5,835 nt of DNA from Verrucomicrobiaceae bacterium (lineage in GTDB: Bacteria > Verrucomicrobiota > Verrucomicrobiae > Verrucomicrobiales > Akkermansiaceae), in the NCBI GenBank assembly GCA_003820635.1, contig RPOS01000250.1:1-5835 (forward strand). Reading direction: 5' to 3'. Below the pieces are notes generated by a model. That model had not been told where the DNA came from. It saw only the letters and a program-made list of their open reading frames with translations, and made no database searches. Shown piece after piece: positions 5,701 through 5,835 of this stretch. Made by a program: the position numbers and the translations under genes. The first letter of the stretch is position 1; each line of letters begins with the position of its first letter.

Positions 5701-5835
5701 ACCGCCCGCTATCTCCGTGAGGTCTTGAACGGAGCGCGGACTTCAGTCCGCGCGTCTTCCCCCAAATCTCAAACTCCGAATCCCAAATCCCAAATCTACT
5801 TAAGAGGCGCACGCCACCCCAACCTAAAGAACATA
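2755..5835 (+). CDS. uvrA: Excinuclease ABC subunit A, tandem double-length UvrA (3'-partial)
   Basis: Damage-sensing ATPase of nucleotide excision repair, which loads UvrB at DNA lesions. The GTG at 2755 is the only plausible start: an in-frame TAG lies at 2743-2745 and Walker A begins at residue 38. First ATPase domain: GPSGSGKSS (38-46), CPKC (278-281), CAAC (405-408), LSGGE (490-494), Walker B with D516, H549. Second: GVSGSGKST (666-674), intact zinc finger CDRC (766-769) and CPDC (789-792), LSGGE (867-871), Walker B with D909, H942. A normal UvrA ends near residue 991, but the frame continues through a linker into IYLRGARHPNLKNI (1014-1027), which aligns with the N-terminal IRLHGCRQHNLRNL of the same protein. 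This is the start of a second UvrA copy, as in the roughly 1800-residue chlamydial UvrA. Odd points: the first CxxC of the N-terminal zinc finger is absent, the first signature has Glu instead of Gln (E496), and several repeat elements are embedded in frame. Confidence 0.97.
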   Translation, partial: MPHTEIAPPSIRLHGCRQHNLRNLDLQIPLGKLTVVTGPSGSGKSSLAFHTLYAEGQRRYVETFSPYVRQFFDRMDKPDVDSIEGIPPAIAIEQKNHVRTTRSTVGTLTEINDYLKLLYPRLATAHDPHTGEIIQPDSPESVAQWAMENLAGQPVFVTFPIPVPSGTKAEELFPFLNAQGYLRILHDGQTLRTDEQGADFNPQATIHVLQDRITLTKNNRSRLLEALEAAFRLGKGHAAIVAGASRSFSTTWHNPATGFTLRPPTPALFSFNSPLGACPKCRGFGRIIGIDLEKSVPDPTLSIARGAIKPFQGERGGECQRDLIRCCRERGIDIKTPWEDLTDDEREWVYYGDRRKPEISPEELEALWQAGDWYGVKGFFDWLETKAYKMHVRVFLSRYRSYTTCAACRGKRLQPEALCFQINGLTLPDLWSLPVSELLPWFANLRSRNSTLKSRDATLALVLTEIHSRLTYLDEVGLGYLTLDRPTRTLSGGEVERVNLTTCLGASLTGTLFVLDEPTVGLHARDIDRLVGVMHGLRDKGNTLVVVEHEQAVMQAADHLIDLGPAAGTLGGELVYQGPPLRVPSDQLAVIGEKKKKSSRSAKSSLITDHSALGTLPWLTGQKSIAIPSKRRKPSAQVLTVKGATRHNLRKLDAGIPLGLFVCLTGVSGSGKSTFAHDVVYQNLARKLGQETEGDPASIRELKGSQHLTGVELVDQSAVARTPRSTPAVFLGAFDPIRQLFCETESAKAAGLKPGFFSFNSGDGRCDRCAGNGFEKVEMQFLSDVYITCPDCNGRRFKASTLEYTWNGKSIADILDLTADDVAEVFNRQAHHSKKEQKLISEIHAAIQPLLEVGLGYLKLGQPLNTLSGGESQRLKLCQLLTVAGTCSPSPSKGHPVPSSLKGKLLILDEPTTGLHFTDIERLLSVFQKLVDSGHSLLVIEHNFEVIKSADWILDLGPEAGKHGGQIVAQGPPEDIAKLDTPTARYLREVLNGARTSVRASSPKSQTPNPKSQIYLRGARHPNLKNI
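4083..4117 (+). repeat. Degenerate 7-bp array inside uvrA (AAATCTC-like)
   Basis: Five successive 7-bp units starting at 4083 share an A-rich first half and a C/T-rich second half, resembling AAATCTC (for example AACTCTC at 4104-4110). The tract is less GC-rich than the surrounding gene. It encodes about 12 residues rich in Asn, Arg and Ser just before helix TEIHSRL, a segment of variable length in UvrA proteins. The similarity to the clearer array at 5764-5798 supports common origin. Individual units are degenerate, so chance cannot be excluded. Confidence 0.55.
4501..4605 (+). repeat. Inverted pair of 7-bp arrays (GTGATCA / TGATCAC) inside uvrA
   Basis: The left arm (4501-4535) consists of five 7-bp units related to GTGATCA. 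The right arm (4564-4605) consists of six units related to its complement, TGATCAC, two of them perfect (4571-4584). The outermost 15 bp of the left arm, GTGCCGAGTGATCAG, are an exact inverse of 4577-4591. The arms then differ by one extra 7-bp unit on the left, after which pairing resumes (TGATC, then GTGAA). The centre is AT-rich and holds the palindrome CTTCGCGAAG (4547-4556). A small hairpin, TGGCA-CTT-TGCCA, ends the element (4593-4605). It adds residues 583-617, a Lys/Ser-rich stretch in the linker between the two ATPase domains, where UvrA tolerates length change. It looks like an inserted or expanded repeat element kept in frame. Confidence 0.9.
5405..5450 (+). repeat. Double hairpin insert inside uvrA
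   Basis: Two palindromes lie side by side. CTGGGACT (5405-5412) pairs with AGCCCCAG (5416-5423) with one mismatch and a 3-nt loop. GAAGGGACA (5430-5438) pairs perfectly with TGTCCCTTC (5442-5450) with a 3-nt loop. The insert encodes a Ser/Pro/Gly-rich stretch between the second signature (LSGGESQRLKL) and Walker B (LLILDEP). Compared with E. coli UvrA, from memory, this loop is longer by about 15 residues, so the hairpins account for the whole excess. The layout resembles REP-type doublets. Confidence 0.75.
5731..5753 (+). repeat. REP-like hairpin in the linker between UvrA copies
   Basis: GCGCGGACT (5734-5742) and AGTCCGCGC (5745-5753) form a perfect 9-bp stem with a TC centre. The tetranucleotide GGAG (5731-5734) sits at the foot of the stem, overlapping it by one base. 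REP elements mobilised by RAYT transposases often carry GTAG or GGAG in that position, so this may be a REP. It shares GGACTT and AGTCC with the hairpin at 5405-5426. It falls just after the last conserved UvrA residues (YLREVL, 986-991). No transposase is in the window. Confidence 0.7.
5764..5798 (+). repeat. 7-bp array (AAATCCC-like) in the linker between UvrA copies
   Basis: Five contiguous 7-bp units run from 5764 to 5798; AAATCTC (5764-5770), GAATCCC (5778-5784) and AAATCCC (5785-5791) show the consensus. Because three 7-bp units equal seven codons, the peptide also repeats every seven residues (PKSQTPN followed by PKSQ). The array joins the REP-like hairpin upstream to the first residues of the second UvrA copy, so most of the inter-copy linker is repeat-derived. 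The complementary orientation with GAGATTT units would create stops; the orientation present does not. Confidence 0.82.

Overview
The window is GC-rich (roughly 60% or more by eye) and fully coding on the plus strand. It carries three genes in one direction: the 3' part of a CPBP-family intramembrane protease (3-914), a membrane-anchored Ser/Thr protein kinase (991-2682), and the first 1027 codons of an uvrA gene that runs off the right edge (2755 onward). The double-length UvrA architecture, a eukaryotic-type kinase with a transmembrane/proline-rich tail, and the absence of Shine-Dalgarno sequences at the two visible starts suggest a member of the PVC superphylum, most likely Verrucomicrobiota. 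That assignment is inference from gene content, not from a marker comparison.

The three genes have no obvious common pathway. The protease and the kinase are membrane proteins separated by 76 bp. uvrA is the damage-recognition ATPase of nucleotide excision repair and starts 72 bp after the kinase. Its frame stays open from the GTG at 2755 to the last base. A full canonical UvrA, with both ATPase domains, is complete by about residue 991. The frame then passes through a short linker and re-enters the N-terminal motif of another UvrA copy (about residues 1014-1027). This matches the tandem, roughly 1800-residue UvrA known from Chlamydia.

The most unusual content is a set of short repeats and hairpins embedded in frame inside uvrA. 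There is a degenerate 7-bp array at 4083-4117. A large inverted pair of 7-bp arrays at 4501-4605 lies between the two ATPase domains. A double hairpin at 5405-5450 lies between the signature and Walker B of the second ATPase domain. A REP-like hairpin at 5731-5753 followed by a second-type 7-bp array at 5764-5798 sits in the linker between the two UvrA copies. All fall in linker or surface-loop positions and none breaks the frame. In the large element, a degenerate unit sits exactly where a perfect repeat would create an in-frame stop. This resembles, by analogy, in-frame palindromic elements of Rickettsia and heptameric repeats of cyanobacteria, but the sequence families here look different. 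A weaker 7-bp-register run lies in the protease-kinase gap.

No RNA gene, CRISPR array, transposase or attachment site was seen, and there is no gene-free stretch over 100 bp.
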